Assembly (NCBI GenBank): GCA_964547645.1
Contig: CAZJOM010000054.1
Span: forward strand, 1 to 28,328
DNA from: SZUA-430 sp964547645
GTDB taxonomy: Bacteria > Pseudomonadota > Alphaproteobacteria > Micropepsales > Micropepsaceae
Direction: 5' to 3'
DNA: 28,328 bases
The notes below the pieces were generated by a model, which had not been told where the DNA came from, ran no database searches, and saw nothing but the letters and a program-made list of their open reading frames with translations. Below, in pieces: positions 14,857-23,628 of this stretch. Made by a program: the position numbers and the translations under genes. Within the stretch, counting starts at the first letter, position 1. Every line of letters starts with the position of its first letter.

Positions 14857-15081
14857 TTATCCGTGCGGTTGTCCGCCGGAAAGCCAGCGGATGAGCATGA
14901 GGGGCCACAGGGCGATCAGGCCGGGCAAGATCAACATACGGAAGCCGATGCCCGCGCCTTTCGCGCCGTTGTCGATGCGGGGTAGCCCGAGTGCAAGAAA
15001 GAGCAGCGCAAATACCAAGCCCGCCGCTGCGTAAAGCGCGACGCCTTGTAAGATGGCCGTGACGGTCTCGGTGCTCCCCAT
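14857..15081 (-). CDS. 74-residue two-helix membrane protein
   Basis: The product has two hydrophobic helices, near residues 9-32 and 48-66, joined by a short polar loop containing RIDNGAKGAGIGFRM. The second helix reads LILPGLIALWPLMLIRWL, a pattern I associate with small accessory membrane proteins but cannot tie to a named family. ATG 15081 is chosen because it begins just before the first helix; a longer frame to 15183 adds a non-hydrophobic, probably untranslated part. It is the first gene of the four-gene membrane operon and diverges from the flavin oxidoreductase gene, with 104 bp between them. Confidence 0.68.
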   Translation of the reverse strand: MGSTETVTAILQGVALYAAAGLVFALLFLALGLPRIDNGAKGAGIGFRMLILPGLIALWPLMLIRWLSGGQPHG

Positions 15082-15185
15082 GGGTTCGAAGATTGCACGG
15101 CCAGGCCCCTGCCGCCAATGCCGGGCATGTATCAAATGCGTGACGCTGAGGTATGGTGCGGCCGAATAGCCAAAGGGTCTCAAGA

Positions 15186-16154
15186 ATGCAGATCGAGAAT
15201 CGATTGTCGAAAATGTTGGGCGTGGAGTATCCGATCGTGCAGGCGCCGATGGGATGGATTGCGCGGTCGCAGCTGGCCTCCGCGGTCTCGAATGCGGGCG
15301 GGCTTGGGATCATCGAGACCTCGTCGGGAGAACTCGACGCGGTGCGCGAAGAAATCAAGAAGATGAAAAAGCTGACCACGAAGCCGTTCGGGGTGAACAT
15401 CGCGCTCGCCTTTGTGCGCGATCCCAACATCGTGAAGTTTGTCGATGACGCAGTCGCCAAAGAAGGGGTGAAGTTCGTCACGACGTCCGCCGGGGATCCG
15501 ACGAAGTTCTGCCGCGAGCTGAAAGCCTTGGGGCTCACCGTTTTTCACGTCGTGCCGACATTGAAGGCGGCGCTGAAGGCTGTGGAGGCGGGCGTCGATG
15601 GCCTGGTTGTCGAAGGCGGCGAGGGCGGCGGGTTCAAGAATCCGCAGTCGGTGATGTCCATGGTGCTGCTGCCGCTCGTTCGCGAGAAGGTGGACGTGCC
15701 GATCATCGCGGCGGGCGGCATTACCTGCGGGCGGACGATGGCGGCTGCCTTTGCGTTGGGTGCCGAAGGCGTCCAGATGGGAACGCGAATGGTTTCGGCC
15801 GCCGAGTCGCCGGTGCATCAGAACTGGAAACAGGCGATCATCGATGCGGAGGACACGGGGACCGTGTTCCTCAATCAGTTCTCGCGGCCTGCCTTGCGGG
15901 CGCTGCGTACGGAGAAGACCGCTCGGTTGGAGCGGGAGCTGGTGCCGACCTATCAGGGTCCGCCGGTGATGGCGGAGTTCGCGCGGGCAAAGGACCTCTA
16001 TTTCGGCGGCGATATGGAAGCCTCGATCGCTTTATCGGGGCAGGTGGCTGGGCGCATCGACAGCGTGAAGCCGGTGAAGCAAATCATCGATGACACGGTG
16101 GCGGAGTTTTATGCGACGGTGGGCGCGCTTGGGCGGCAGTACCCGCGTGCTTAA
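15186..16154 (+). CDS. NAD(P)H-dependent flavin oxidoreductase / nitronate monooxygenase family
   Basis: The 322-residue product is a TIM-barrel flavoprotein of the nitronate monooxygenase/FabK group: VQAPMGWIARSQLASAVSNA near the N-terminus, VVEGGEGGGFKNP in the middle, and the FMN-phosphate site IIAAGGITCGRTMAAAFALG with GVQMGTRM. The usual catalytic His in the motif EGxEAGGH is here Phe (EGGEGGGF), so nitronate oxidation should not be assumed; it may act as an NAD(P)H:quinone or enoyl reductase. ATG 15186 follows AAAGGG with suitable spacing; an upstream ATG at 15153 has none. It is probably cotranscribed with the hydroxyacid dehydrogenase 27 bp downstream. Confidence 0.87.
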   Translation: MQIENRLSKMLGVEYPIVQAPMGWIARSQLASAVSNAGGLGIIETSSGELDAVREEIKKMKKLTTKPFGVNIALAFVRDPNIVKFVDDAVAKEGVKFVTTSAGDPTKFCRELKALGLTVFHVVPTLKAALKAVEAGVDGLVVEGGEGGGFKNPQSVMSMVLLPLVREKVDVPIIAAGGITCGRTMAAAFALGAEGVQMGTRMVSAAESPVHQNWKQAIIDAEDTGTVFLNQFSRPALRALRTEKTARLERELVPTYQGPPVMAEFARAKDLYFGGDMEASIALSGQVAGRIDSVKPVKQIIDDTVAEFYATVGALGRQYPRA

Positions 16155-16181
16155 AGTGAAACTTCCATTCGACGGGACAGA

Positions 16182-17330
16182 ATGATGCTCGCACCTGCTT
16201 CAGTTTCCGACTATCGCGAATTGGCGCGGCGGCGGTTGCCGCGGATGATGTTCGACTACGTCGATGGTGGGGCGTTCGACGAGGCGACGCTCAGGGCAAA
16301 CCGGGACGATCTGTCGAGGCTTTCGCTGAAGCAGAAGGTTTGTCGCGATGTGTCGGCACTGGACACATCGACCACGTTGTTCGGGCAGCGGCTGGAGGTG
16401 CCCTTGATCCTGGCGCCGGTCGGGTTCGCGGGGATGATGGCGAGGCGGGGCGAGACGCAGGCAGCGCGGGCGGCGGAGAAGGCCGGCGTGCCGTACACGC
16501 TCTCGACGGTCGGGATCTGTCCGATCGAAGAAGTGCGGCAAGCGACGTCGAAGCCGTTCTGGTTTCAGCTCTACATGATGCGCGATCGCGGAGTGGTGAA
16601 AGAGATTCTTTCGCGTGCGGCGGCGGCGAATTGCGGTGCGCTGGTGTTCACGGTCGATTTGCCGGTGCTGGGCACACGGTATCGCGATATCCGCAACGGT
16701 ATGGGCGGCGGGTTGTCGACGGCTTCAAAGCTGCGCTTGGCGGCGAATTTCGCGTCGCGGCCGCAATGGATTTACGACGTGGGCGTGCGTGGGCGGCCGC
16801 TCACGTTCGGGAACTTGGCCGGGGTGGTGAAGGGTGCGAATTCACTCGGCGCGCTCCTGGCATGGACGACGACGGCGCTTGATCCGAGTGTCACGTGGAA
16901 GGACCTCGAGTGGGTGCGCGGGATTTGGAAGGGGCCGCTTATCCTGAAGGGCGTGCTCGATCCGGAGGATGCGAAGGAAGCGGTGGCGACCGGCGCGGAC
17001 GGGCTTGTGGTGTCGAACCATGGCGGGCGGCAGCTCGACGCGGCGCGCTCGTCGATTGCGGTGTTGCCGGAAATTGTCGAGGCGGTGGGGGCGAAGACGA
17101 CCGTGCTTATGGATGGCGGGATTCGCTCCGGCCAAGATTTGACGCGTGCGCTGGCGCTGGGCGCGAAGGCCTGCATGATCGGGCGCGCGTGGGTCTATGG
17201 CGTTGCGGCGAGGGGCGAGCGGGGCGTGACCGCGGTGCTCGAGACGATGAAGCGCGAACTGCGGACCAGCATGGCGCTGGTCGGCAAGTCGCGGGTGGCC
17301 GACATCGACGCTTCGGTCGTTGAGAGCTAG
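16182..17330 (+). CDS. lldD: FMN-dependent alpha-hydroxy-acid dehydrogenase (L-lactate dehydrogenase type)
   Basis: The 382-residue product matches the lactate/glycolate/mandelate flavoenzyme family. It has Tyr26 in FDYVDGGAFDE, the FMN segment LAPVGFAGMM, FQLYMMRD, VFTVDLPVLGTRYRD, the catalytic His280 and substrate Arg283 in SNHGGRQLD, and the phosphate-binding DGGIRSGQD. It oxidises an L-2-hydroxy acid, probably lactate, to the 2-oxo acid and passes electrons to quinone or oxygen. Length is close to that of E. coli LldD (396). Mandelate or glycolate cannot be excluded. ATG 16182 is followed by a second ATG, and either may start. Its TAG overlaps the convergent Lon-related gene's stop at CTAG. 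It could supply 2-oxoacid, but a link to the Kor genes is only conjecture. Confidence 0.87.
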   Translation: MMLAPASVSDYRELARRRLPRMMFDYVDGGAFDEATLRANRDDLSRLSLKQKVCRDVSALDTSTTLFGQRLEVPLILAPVGFAGMMARRGETQAARAAEKAGVPYTLSTVGICPIEEVRQATSKPFWFQLYMMRDRGVVKEILSRAAAANCGALVFTVDLPVLGTRYRDIRNGMGGGLSTASKLRLAANFASRPQWIYDVGVRGRPLTFGNLAGVVKGANSLGALLAWTTTALDPSVTWKDLEWVRGIWKGPLILKGVLDPEDAKEAVATGADGLVVSNHGGRQLDAARSSIAVLPEIVEAVGAKTTVLMDGGIRSGQDLTRALALGAKACMIGRAWVYGVAARGERGVTAVLETMKRELRTSMALVGKSRVADIDASVVES

Positions 17331-19777
17331 GCGATTGGCTTCACGGCCGCGAACTCCCGGCGCATTTCGGCGAAGGCGATGAGTTTGTCTTCGACACGGC
17401 GGTTGATGGTGTCTTTGGGGTAGAGGCCGTCTGGCCCACGTTCGCCGGCGATTGCGCCGGTTAAGAGCGCGATGCCCTCGTCGATCGTTGATGCCGCGAA
17501 GACGTGGAATTTGCCGGCTTCAACCGCTTCGACGATTTCACGATCGAGCATGAGGTGTTGTTCGTTCGCTTTTGGGATCATCACGCCATGCGTGCCGTCG
17601 AGGCCGCGGGTTTTGCAGAGGGCGAAGTAGCCTTCGATTTTTTCATTCACGCCGCCGATCGCCTGAACCTCGCCGCGTTGGTTGACGGAGCCGGTGACGG
17701 CGATGCCTTGGCGGATGGGAACGTCGGCGAGCGCGGACAGAAGGGCGTAGAGTTCGGTCGAGGAGGCGCTGTCGCCGTCGACGCCGCCGTACGATTGTTC
17801 GAAAACCAGGCTAGCGTGCAGCGAGATCGGGCGGTTCAGCGCGTAGCGTGTCGAAAGAAACGAACTGAGGATCAGCACGCCCTTCGTGTGGGACGGGCCG
17901 CCCATCGCCGCTTCGCGTTCGACGTCGATGACCTCACCCGCGCCGACGCGGACGCGCGCAGTGATGCGGCTTGGCTTGCCGAACGCATAGCCGCCCAAGG
18001 ACATCACAGCGAGGCCGTTGATCTGGCCGACTTTGGCGCCGGCGGTGTCGACCAGCATGATTTCGCGCTCGATCATTTCTTGGCCGCGCAGGGCTACGCG
18101 ATCGTGGCGGCGCTCCCAGGCGGCGCTGGCGCGATCGATGTCGACGGCGTCGATGACTTTGTGACCTGCCTCTGCGGCCCAGAAGTCGGCCTCGCGCAGG
18201 TGGTCGGCGAGCGTGCCGATGCGCAGCGAGAGCTTCGAGGCGTCCTCGGCCTCGCGGGCCAGTTCTTCGATCACGAGGGCAACGGCGGCGGGCGAGAGCG
18301 CGCGCAAGGCCTCGCGTCTCGCGATCGAGGCGATCAGGCGGGCGTAGTCGTTGGCAGTGGCGTCGGTCCAGTCGACCGTGTCTTCGAAGTCGACGGCGAT
18401 CTTGAAGAGCTCGGCGAAGTCGGGGTCGCCTTCGAAGAGCGCGTAGTAGAGCTGACGGTCGCCGAACAAGATGACCTTTGTCGAGAGCGGGATGGTGTCG
18501 GGCTTCAGGCCTGCGGTCGCCATGATCGACATGCGGTCGGTGGGCGATTCGATCGTGATCGTGCGCGCACGCAGGCACCGCTTCAGCATTTCCCACGCAT
18601 AGGGTTCGAGTAGCAGGCGGCGCGCGTCGATTAGGAGATAGCCGCCGTTGGCCAGGTGCAGGCTGCCGGGACGGATCAAGGTGAAGTCCGTGAACAGCGC
18701 GCCCATCTGCGCTTGTTGCTCGATGCGACCGATGAGGTTGCCGATCGACGGATTGTCTTCGACGACGACGGGGGCGCAGGCTTTCGCGCCGTCGCCGACG
18801 AATAGGTTCACGCGAAAGCGGCGAAAGCGCGGGTCGGCTTCGGTGATTGCTTCGGCCATTTGCATCGGGTGGGGCGGGGCGTCGTCGCGCTTGATCGGTC
18901 CTGCGGCGCGGAAGAGGCCGACCTGCTTGACGAGTTCGGTGGTTGTGGTTTCGACGTAAGCATGGATCTCCGGCAGGTCGGAGACGCTCTGGGCTACGTC
19001 TTTCATCACGTCCGCGACGGCAAGGCGGGCGTATTCGCGATCGAGGTCCATGATCCGTTGGCGGCGTTCGCGCTCCCATCCGGGGAGCCGCTCGATCAAA
19101 GTCGCGAGCTCACCTTGCAGCGCTTCGATTCGCCCGATGATGGCTTTGCGGTCGGCCTCGGGAAGCTGATTGAAGGTTTCCGGCGGCATGACGCCGTCCT
19201 TGCCCAGCGGCGCGAACGTGAAGCCGGCTTGGGTGCGCATCAATGTGATGTCTTGCGCGCGAGCCTTTTCGTTCAAGGCCTCGAACGCCTGTTCCTGCTG
19301 GTTGTTCACGTCCTCGAGCGCGGTGCGGCGGCGGGCTTGGTATTCGGCGCTCTCGAAGATGGCGGGGACGAGAGAGAACAACTCGTCGATGGCGTGGTCC
19401 ATCGCGGCTTTGAATTTGTGCGCGCGGCCCGGCGGCAGCGACAGCGCGCGGGGGCGATCGGGTTGCTCGGTGTTCGCGACGTAAATCCAATCGGCGGGGG
19501 CGGGCAGCTTTGCCGCGTATTGATCGATCAGGCCGCGCACGGTGCCGTGGCGGGCGGTGCCGCGTTCGCCCAGCACGAAGAGGTTGAAGCCGGGCTTGTC
19601 GATGCGGGCGCCGAGGTCGAGAGCCTCGAGTGCGCGGCTTTGACCAATCAGACCGTCAAAGGGCTTGAGATCGGCCGTGGTCTTGAAGCCGAACGACGTC
19701 GGATCGCAGACGCGGCGCAGGCGTGCAGGCTTCAGCCGCAACGGATGCTTCGCCAGATCGTTCGACTTCTCCGCCAT
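17327..19777 (-). CDS. Lon-related AAA protease (LonB/YcbZ type)
   Basis: The 816-residue product has an N-terminal AAA-like region with a long helical insertion, and a C-terminal S16 Lon protease domain. The catalytic Ser is at 670 in GGVDGDSASS and the catalytic Lys at 713 in GGVNEKIEGY. The Walker A site expected near residues 70-79 reads GERGTARHGT, lacking the canonical GK[S/T], and the Walker B-like GGYLLIDARRLL has Asp without the following Glu. ATP use may therefore be weak or altered; some members of this AAA group are known to lack P-loop residues. The protein is probably a cytoplasmic quality-control protease. ATG 19777 begins MAEKSN and fits the family length. Confidence 0.9.
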   Translation of the reverse strand: MAEKSNDLAKHPLRLKPARLRRVCDPTSFGFKTTADLKPFDGLIGQSRALEALDLGARIDKPGFNLFVLGERGTARHGTVRGLIDQYAAKLPAPADWIYVANTEQPDRPRALSLPPGRAHKFKAAMDHAIDELFSLVPAIFESAEYQARRRTALEDVNNQQEQAFEALNEKARAQDITLMRTQAGFTFAPLGKDGVMPPETFNQLPEADRKAIIGRIEALQGELATLIERLPGWERERRQRIMDLDREYARLAVADVMKDVAQSVSDLPEIHAYVETTTTELVKQVGLFRAAGPIKRDDAPPHPMQMAEAITEADPRFRRFRVNLFVGDGAKACAPVVVEDNPSIGNLIGRIEQQAQMGALFTDFTLIRPGSLHLANGGYLLIDARRLLLEPYAWEMLKRCLRARTITIESPTDRMSIMATAGLKPDTIPLSTKVILFGDRQLYYALFEGDPDFAELFKIAVDFEDTVDWTDATANDYARLIASIARREALRALSPAAVALVIEELAREAEDASKLSLRIGTLADHLREADFWAAEAGHKVIDAVDIDRASAAWERRHDRVALRGQEMIEREIMLVDTAGAKVGQINGLAVMSLGGYAFGKPSRITARVRVGAGEVIDVEREAAMGGPSHTKGVLILSSFLSTRYALNRPISLHASLVFEQSYGGVDGDSASSTELYALLSALADVPIRQGIAVTGSVNQRGEVQAIGGVNEKIEGYFALCKTRGLDGTHGVMIPKANEQHLMLDREIVEAVEAGKFHVFAASTIDEGIALLTGAIAGERGPDGLYPKDTINRRVEDKLIAFAEMRREFAAVKPIA

Positions 19778-19987
19778 GTGTGCCCCATCTCATTGATGTC
19801 GTAGGGTGAATAGACGCTAGGCGCTGGCTGTTCGCAACCGCCGCAAATCCCCAAAACGCGAGGGATAATCGCCCAGATTCTTCGCTGGCGCGGGCGGGCG
19901 CGGACACTATAGTGGCGCCCCGGGGATCGCTTTGCGCTTCAGGCATTCAAGAACATCAGCGACCTCGCGGAGGAGACTTTTCGCGCA
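19778..19987. promoter_or_regulatory. Divergent control region, Lon-related / kor operon
   Basis: This 210-bp space separates two divergent transcription units and must hold both promoters. It contains the perfect 10-bp palindrome CACTATAGTG at 19905-19914, within which TATAGT could serve as a -10 box for the kor operon; no good -35 box is evident at the usual spacing. GGAGGAG at 19969-19975 is the likely ribosome-binding site for the ATG at 19988, at a slightly long spacing. I see no riboswitch or clear operator beyond this. Confidence 0.35.
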
Positions 19988-21802
19988 ATGAATATCCACG
20001 CACCGGGTGCGCCGGGCATGAAGCCGACGGACATTACGAATCCGGACTATTTTCATAAGGTCGTCGACTGCCAGTGGGCGTGTCCCGCGCATACGCCGGT
20101 GCCGGAGTACATCCGGCTGATCGCGGCGGGCCGGTATGGCGACGCCTACATGGTCAACTGGAAGTCCAATGTATTTCCGGGCGTTCTTGGCCGTACGTGC
20201 GATCGGCCGTGCGAGCCGGCCTGCCGTCGCGGGCGGGTCGAGGAAGAGCCGGTGGCGATCTGCCGCCTGAAGCGCGTCGCGGCCGACAACAAGGGCGACA
20301 TTCGTGCGCGGATGCCGGCCGCTGCCGCGACGAAGAACGGGAAGCGGATTGCGCTGATCGGCGCGGGGCCGGCGTCGCTGACCGTTGCGCGCGATTTGCT
20401 GCCGCTCGGCTATCACGTGGTGGTCTACGACCAGGACCCGGCGGCGGGCGGCATGATGCGGACGCAGATTCCGAAGTTCCGCCTGCCGGAGCGCGTGCTC
20501 GATGAAGAGGTTGGGTTCATCACTGATTTGCAGCCGGAGCTGCGCCTGGGCAAGCGCGTCGATAGTTTGAAGGCGGTGCTGGCCGAAGGGTTCGATGCGG
20601 TTTTCGTAGGCTCGGGCGCGCCACGGGGACGCAATCTCGAATTGCCGGGCCGCGCGGAGGCGGCGGCGAATATTCACATCGGGATCGATTGGCTGTCGTC
20701 GGTGTCGTTCGGGCATACGACGAAAATCGGCCGGCGTGTGATCGTGCTCGGCGGCGGCAACACGGCGATGGATTGCTGCCGCACGTCGCGGCGCTTGGGC
20801 GGGGACGACGTGAAGGTCGTCGTGCGATCGGGCTTTGAGGAGATGAAGGCGTCTCCTTGGGAGAAGGAAGATTCGATGCGGGAAGGTATCCCCATCCATA
20901 ACTTCCTGGTGCCTAAGGCGTTCAAACATCAGAACGGCAAGCTGACTGGGATGACGTTTGAGAAGGTCAAGGCCGAATACGACGCGAAGGGCAAGCGCAA
21001 TTTAGTGCCGTCGGGCGAGCCGGACGTGTTCTTCGAGTGCGACGACGTGTTGGTCGCGGTCGGTCAGGAGAATGCGTTCCCGTGGATCGAGCGCGATGCC
21101 GGGATCGAGTTCGACAAATGGGGCATGCCGAAGGTCGACGAGGTGACCTATCAGTCGAGCAACCCGCGCGTATTTTTCGGCGGTGACGCGGCATTCGGGC
21201 CTAAGAACATCATCTGGGCGGTCGCGCACGGACATGGCGCGGCGATTTCGATCGATCAGTTCGTGCAAGGGAAATCGGTCGCCGACCGGCCGCCGCCGCT
21301 CGTCAATTTGATGAGCCAGAAGATGGGCATCCACGAGTGGTCGTACGACAACGACGTCGCGCTCGACCTTCGTTACAAGGTGCCGCATCTGCCGAACGAG
21401 ATCGCGCTGAAAGACGTGAAGGCCGAGGTCGAGCTCGGGTTCGACCGCGAGCTCGGCTACAAGGAGACGCAGCGCTGCTTGAACTGCGACGTGCAGACGG
21501 TGTTCGCGCCGAAGCTTTGTATCGAGTGCGATGCCTGCGTCGACATATGTCCGCTCGATTGCATCACGTTCACGGAAAACGGCGACGAAAAGGAGCTGCG
21601 CACGCGGCTCACGGTGCCGGCGAAGAATGCGACTCAGGACCTCTATATCGGCGACGGTTTGAAGACCGGCCGGGTGATGGTGAAGGACGAAGACCTTTGC
21701 CTGCACTGCGGTCTGTGCGCCGAACGTTGTCCGACGGGTGCGTGGGACATGCAAAAATTCCTTCTTGAAACTGCGCAGGCGGGGTCATGCCAAAGCCGAT
21801 AG
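19988..21802 (+). CDS. korC: NADPH:ferredoxin-type oxidoreductase subunit (KorC-like, GltD/ferredoxin fusion)
   Basis: The 604-residue product joins three parts. An N-terminal Fe-S domain like that of GltD/dihydropyrimidine dehydrogenase has Cys28, Cys32, Cys71, Cys75 and Cys79. Two Rossmann folds follow, with FAD motif GAGPAS (125-130), NADPH motif GGGNTA (255-260) and FAD-closing FFGGDAAFGPKN. The C-terminal ferredoxin domain has Cys511, Cys514, Cys517, Cys521 and Cys571, Cys574, Cys577, Cys581 for two 4Fe-4S clusters. It should transfer electrons between a 2-oxoacid oxidoreductase and NADP(H). A similar subunit occurs in the 2-oxoglutarate:NADP oxidoreductase of Azoarcus evansii. The gene overlaps korA by 16 bp. 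Confidence 0.88.
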   Translation: MNIHAPGAPGMKPTDITNPDYFHKVVDCQWACPAHTPVPEYIRLIAAGRYGDAYMVNWKSNVFPGVLGRTCDRPCEPACRRGRVEEEPVAICRLKRVAADNKGDIRARMPAAAATKNGKRIALIGAGPASLTVARDLLPLGYHVVVYDQDPAAGGMMRTQIPKFRLPERVLDEEVGFITDLQPELRLGKRVDSLKAVLAEGFDAVFVGSGAPRGRNLELPGRAEAAANIHIGIDWLSSVSFGHTTKIGRRVIVLGGGNTAMDCCRTSRRLGGDDVKVVVRSGFEEMKASPWEKEDSMREGIPIHNFLVPKAFKHQNGKLTGMTFEKVKAEYDAKGKRNLVPSGEPDVFFECDDVLVAVGQENAFPWIERDAGIEFDKWGMPKVDEVTYQSSNPRVFFGGDAAFGPKNIIWAVAHGHGAAISIDQFVQGKSVADRPPPLVNLMSQKMGIHEWSYDNDVALDLRYKVPHLPNEIALKDVKAEVELGFDRELGYKETQRCLNCDVQTVFAPKLCIECDACVDICPLDCITFTENGDEKELRTRLTVPAKNATQDLYIGDGLKTGRVMVKDEDLCLHCGLCAERCPTGAWDMQKFLLETAQAGSCQSR

Positions 21803-23628
21803 AGGCGACGAACGACTTCGTCGTCAAATTTGCGAACGTCAACGGCTCGGGCTCGGCGAGCGCGAACGAACTTTTTGCCCGCTCAATTCTTCGGATGGGC
21901 GTGCCGATCGCGACGCGCAACATCTTCCCGTCGAACATTCAGGGATTGCCGACCTGGTACGAGGTGCGGGTCTCCGGCGAAGGCTGGGGCGGGCGGCGCG
22001 GCGGCTGCGATCTGATGGTGCCGATGAACCCGCAGACCTGGGACAAAGACGTCAAGGAAGTCGATGCGGGCGGGTATCTGTTTTACGATTCGACGAAGCC
22101 GCTGCCAGCATCGAAGTTCCGGCCGGACATCAATGTCATCGGGATGCCGCTGACGGCGATCGCGAACGCGCGCTATGATTTGCCGCGCGACCGGCAGCTG
22201 CTGAAGAACATGATCTATGTCGGCGCGCTGGCGGCGCTGCTCGACATCGATCATGCGGTCGTGGAGAAGCTGGTTGCCGAGCAGTACGCGGGCAAGGACA
22301 GGCTGATTAAGCCGAACATCGAGGCGCTGGGTCTTGGCCGCGACTATGTGCGGGAGCATTTGAAAGGCGCTTGCGGGCTTTCAGTGCGCAAGTCCGACAA
22401 GGTCGGCGATCGGATTTTCGTCGATGGCAACGATGCGGCGGCGCTGGGTGCGGTTTATGGCGGTGCCACGGTTTGCGCTTGGTATCCGATCACGCCGTCG
22501 ACCTCTATGGCGGAGGCGTTCACGAAGCACTGCAAACGGCTGCGTGTCGATCCGGAGACGAAGAAGAACCGCTTTGCGATCATCCAGTCGGAAGACGAGC
22601 TTTCGGCGATCGGGTCGGTGATCGGAGCCGGCTGGAACGGCGCGCGGGCGTTCACGGCGACGTCGGGGCCGGGCATTTCGTTGATGCAGGAGTTCTTGGG
22701 GCTTTCGTACTTCGCCGAAATTCCGGCGGTGATTTTCGACATTCAGCGCGGTGGTCCTTCGACCGGCATGCCGACGCGCACGCAGCAGTCGGACTTGAAA
22801 ATTTGCGCCTATGCGAGCCACGGCGATACGAAGCATGTGTTGCTGCTGCCCGAGGATCCGGGCGAGTCGTTCGAGTTCGCGGCGCAGTCGTTCGATTTGG
22901 CGGAGCGGTTGCAGACGCCGATCTTCGTTCTGCTCGATCTCGATATCGGCATGAACGACTGGCTGACGAAGCCCTTCAAGTGGGACGACACGCGGGCCTA
23001 CGACCGCGGCAAGGTGATGACGGCGGAGGAACTTGAGGCGGGTCGGGAGTTCGGGCGCTATCTCGATGTTGATGGCGATGCCATTCCCTACCGCACGCTG
23101 CCGGGCACGCATCCGACGAAGGGTGCCTATTTTACCCGCGGCACGTCGCGCAACCGGTATGCGAAGTACTCCGAAGAGGGCGCGGATTACGTCGACAATA
23201 TGCAGCGGCTGCTGCGCAAGCTCGATACGGCGAAGCGGCTGGTGCCCGGCCCGATTATCCGTAGCGCGAAGCAGGCGACGCGTCATGGCGTGATCTATTT
23301 CGGCTCGACCTCGGCGGCGATGGACGAGGCCGTCGCGTCGCTGGAGGGGCAGGGGATCCATCTCGATACGATGCGACTCAGGGCGTTTCCCTTCGCCGAC
23401 AGCGTCATCGAGTTCATTAACAACCACGATCAGGTTTTCGTCGTCGAGCAGAACCGCGATGCGCAGATGCGCATGTTGCTGGTCAACGAAGGGGCCATCG
23501 ATCCGGCCCGATTTATCTCGATCCTGCACTACGACGGCGCGCCGATCACGGCGCGGTTCATCACCAAGGAAATCTCGGAGCGGTTGAAGGCCTTCGGCAA
23601 ACCCGCCCGCACAAAGGTTGCGTCATGA
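21787..23628 (+). CDS. korA: 2-oxoacid:acceptor oxidoreductase, fused gamma-alpha subunit
   Basis: The 613-residue product carries the gamma domain first (about 1-190, beginning FVVKFANVNGSGSASANELF), then the alpha pyrimidine-binding domain (GAVYGGATVCAWYPITPSTS) and a C-terminal domain near 500-600. This order is that of two-subunit 2-oxoglutarate/2-oxoacid:ferredoxin oxidoreductases such as KorAB. With KorB it oxidatively decarboxylates a 2-oxoacid plus CoA to acyl-CoA, or in reverse fixes CO2. The substrate, 2-oxoglutarate or another 2-oxoacid, cannot be fixed from sequence alone. Its overlaps with korC (16 bp) and korB (4 bp, ATGA) support a single complex made from one transcript. Confidence 0.9.
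   Translation: MPKPIEATNDFVVKFANVNGSGSASANELFARSILRMGVPIATRNIFPSNIQGLPTWYEVRVSGEGWGGRRGGCDLMVPMNPQTWDKDVKEVDAGGYLFYDSTKPLPASKFRPDINVIGMPLTAIANARYDLPRDRQLLKNMIYVGALAALLDIDHAVVEKLVAEQYAGKDRLIKPNIEALGLGRDYVREHLKGACGLSVRKSDKVGDRIFVDGNDAAALGAVYGGATVCAWYPITPSTSMAEAFTKHCKRLRVDPETKKNRFAIIQSEDELSAIGSVIGAGWNGARAFTATSGPGISLMQEFLGLSYFAEIPAVIFDIQRGGPSTGMPTRTQQSDLKICAYASHGDTKHVLLLPEDPGESFEFAAQSFDLAERLQTPIFVLLDLDIGMNDWLTKPFKWDDTRAYDRGKVMTAEELEAGREFGRYLDVDGDAIPYRTLPGTHPTKGAYFTRGTSRNRYAKYSEEGADYVDNMQRLLRKLDTAKRLVPGPIIRSAKQATRHGVIYFGSTSAAMDEAVASLEGQGIHLDTMRLRAFPFADSVIEFINNHDQVFVVEQNRDAQMRMLLVNEGAIDPARFISILHYDGAPITARFITKEISERLKAFGKPARTKVAS

Noticed and set aside
13937..15538. Long minus-strand frame of over 500 codons across the redox operon
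   Set aside because: It covers the well-supported Rieske fusion and small membrane genes in another frame and translates to Arg/Pro-rich sequence without domains.
17504..18613. Plus-strand frame inside the Lon-related gene
   Set aside because: It is antisense to conserved Lon protease codons and has no domain of its own.
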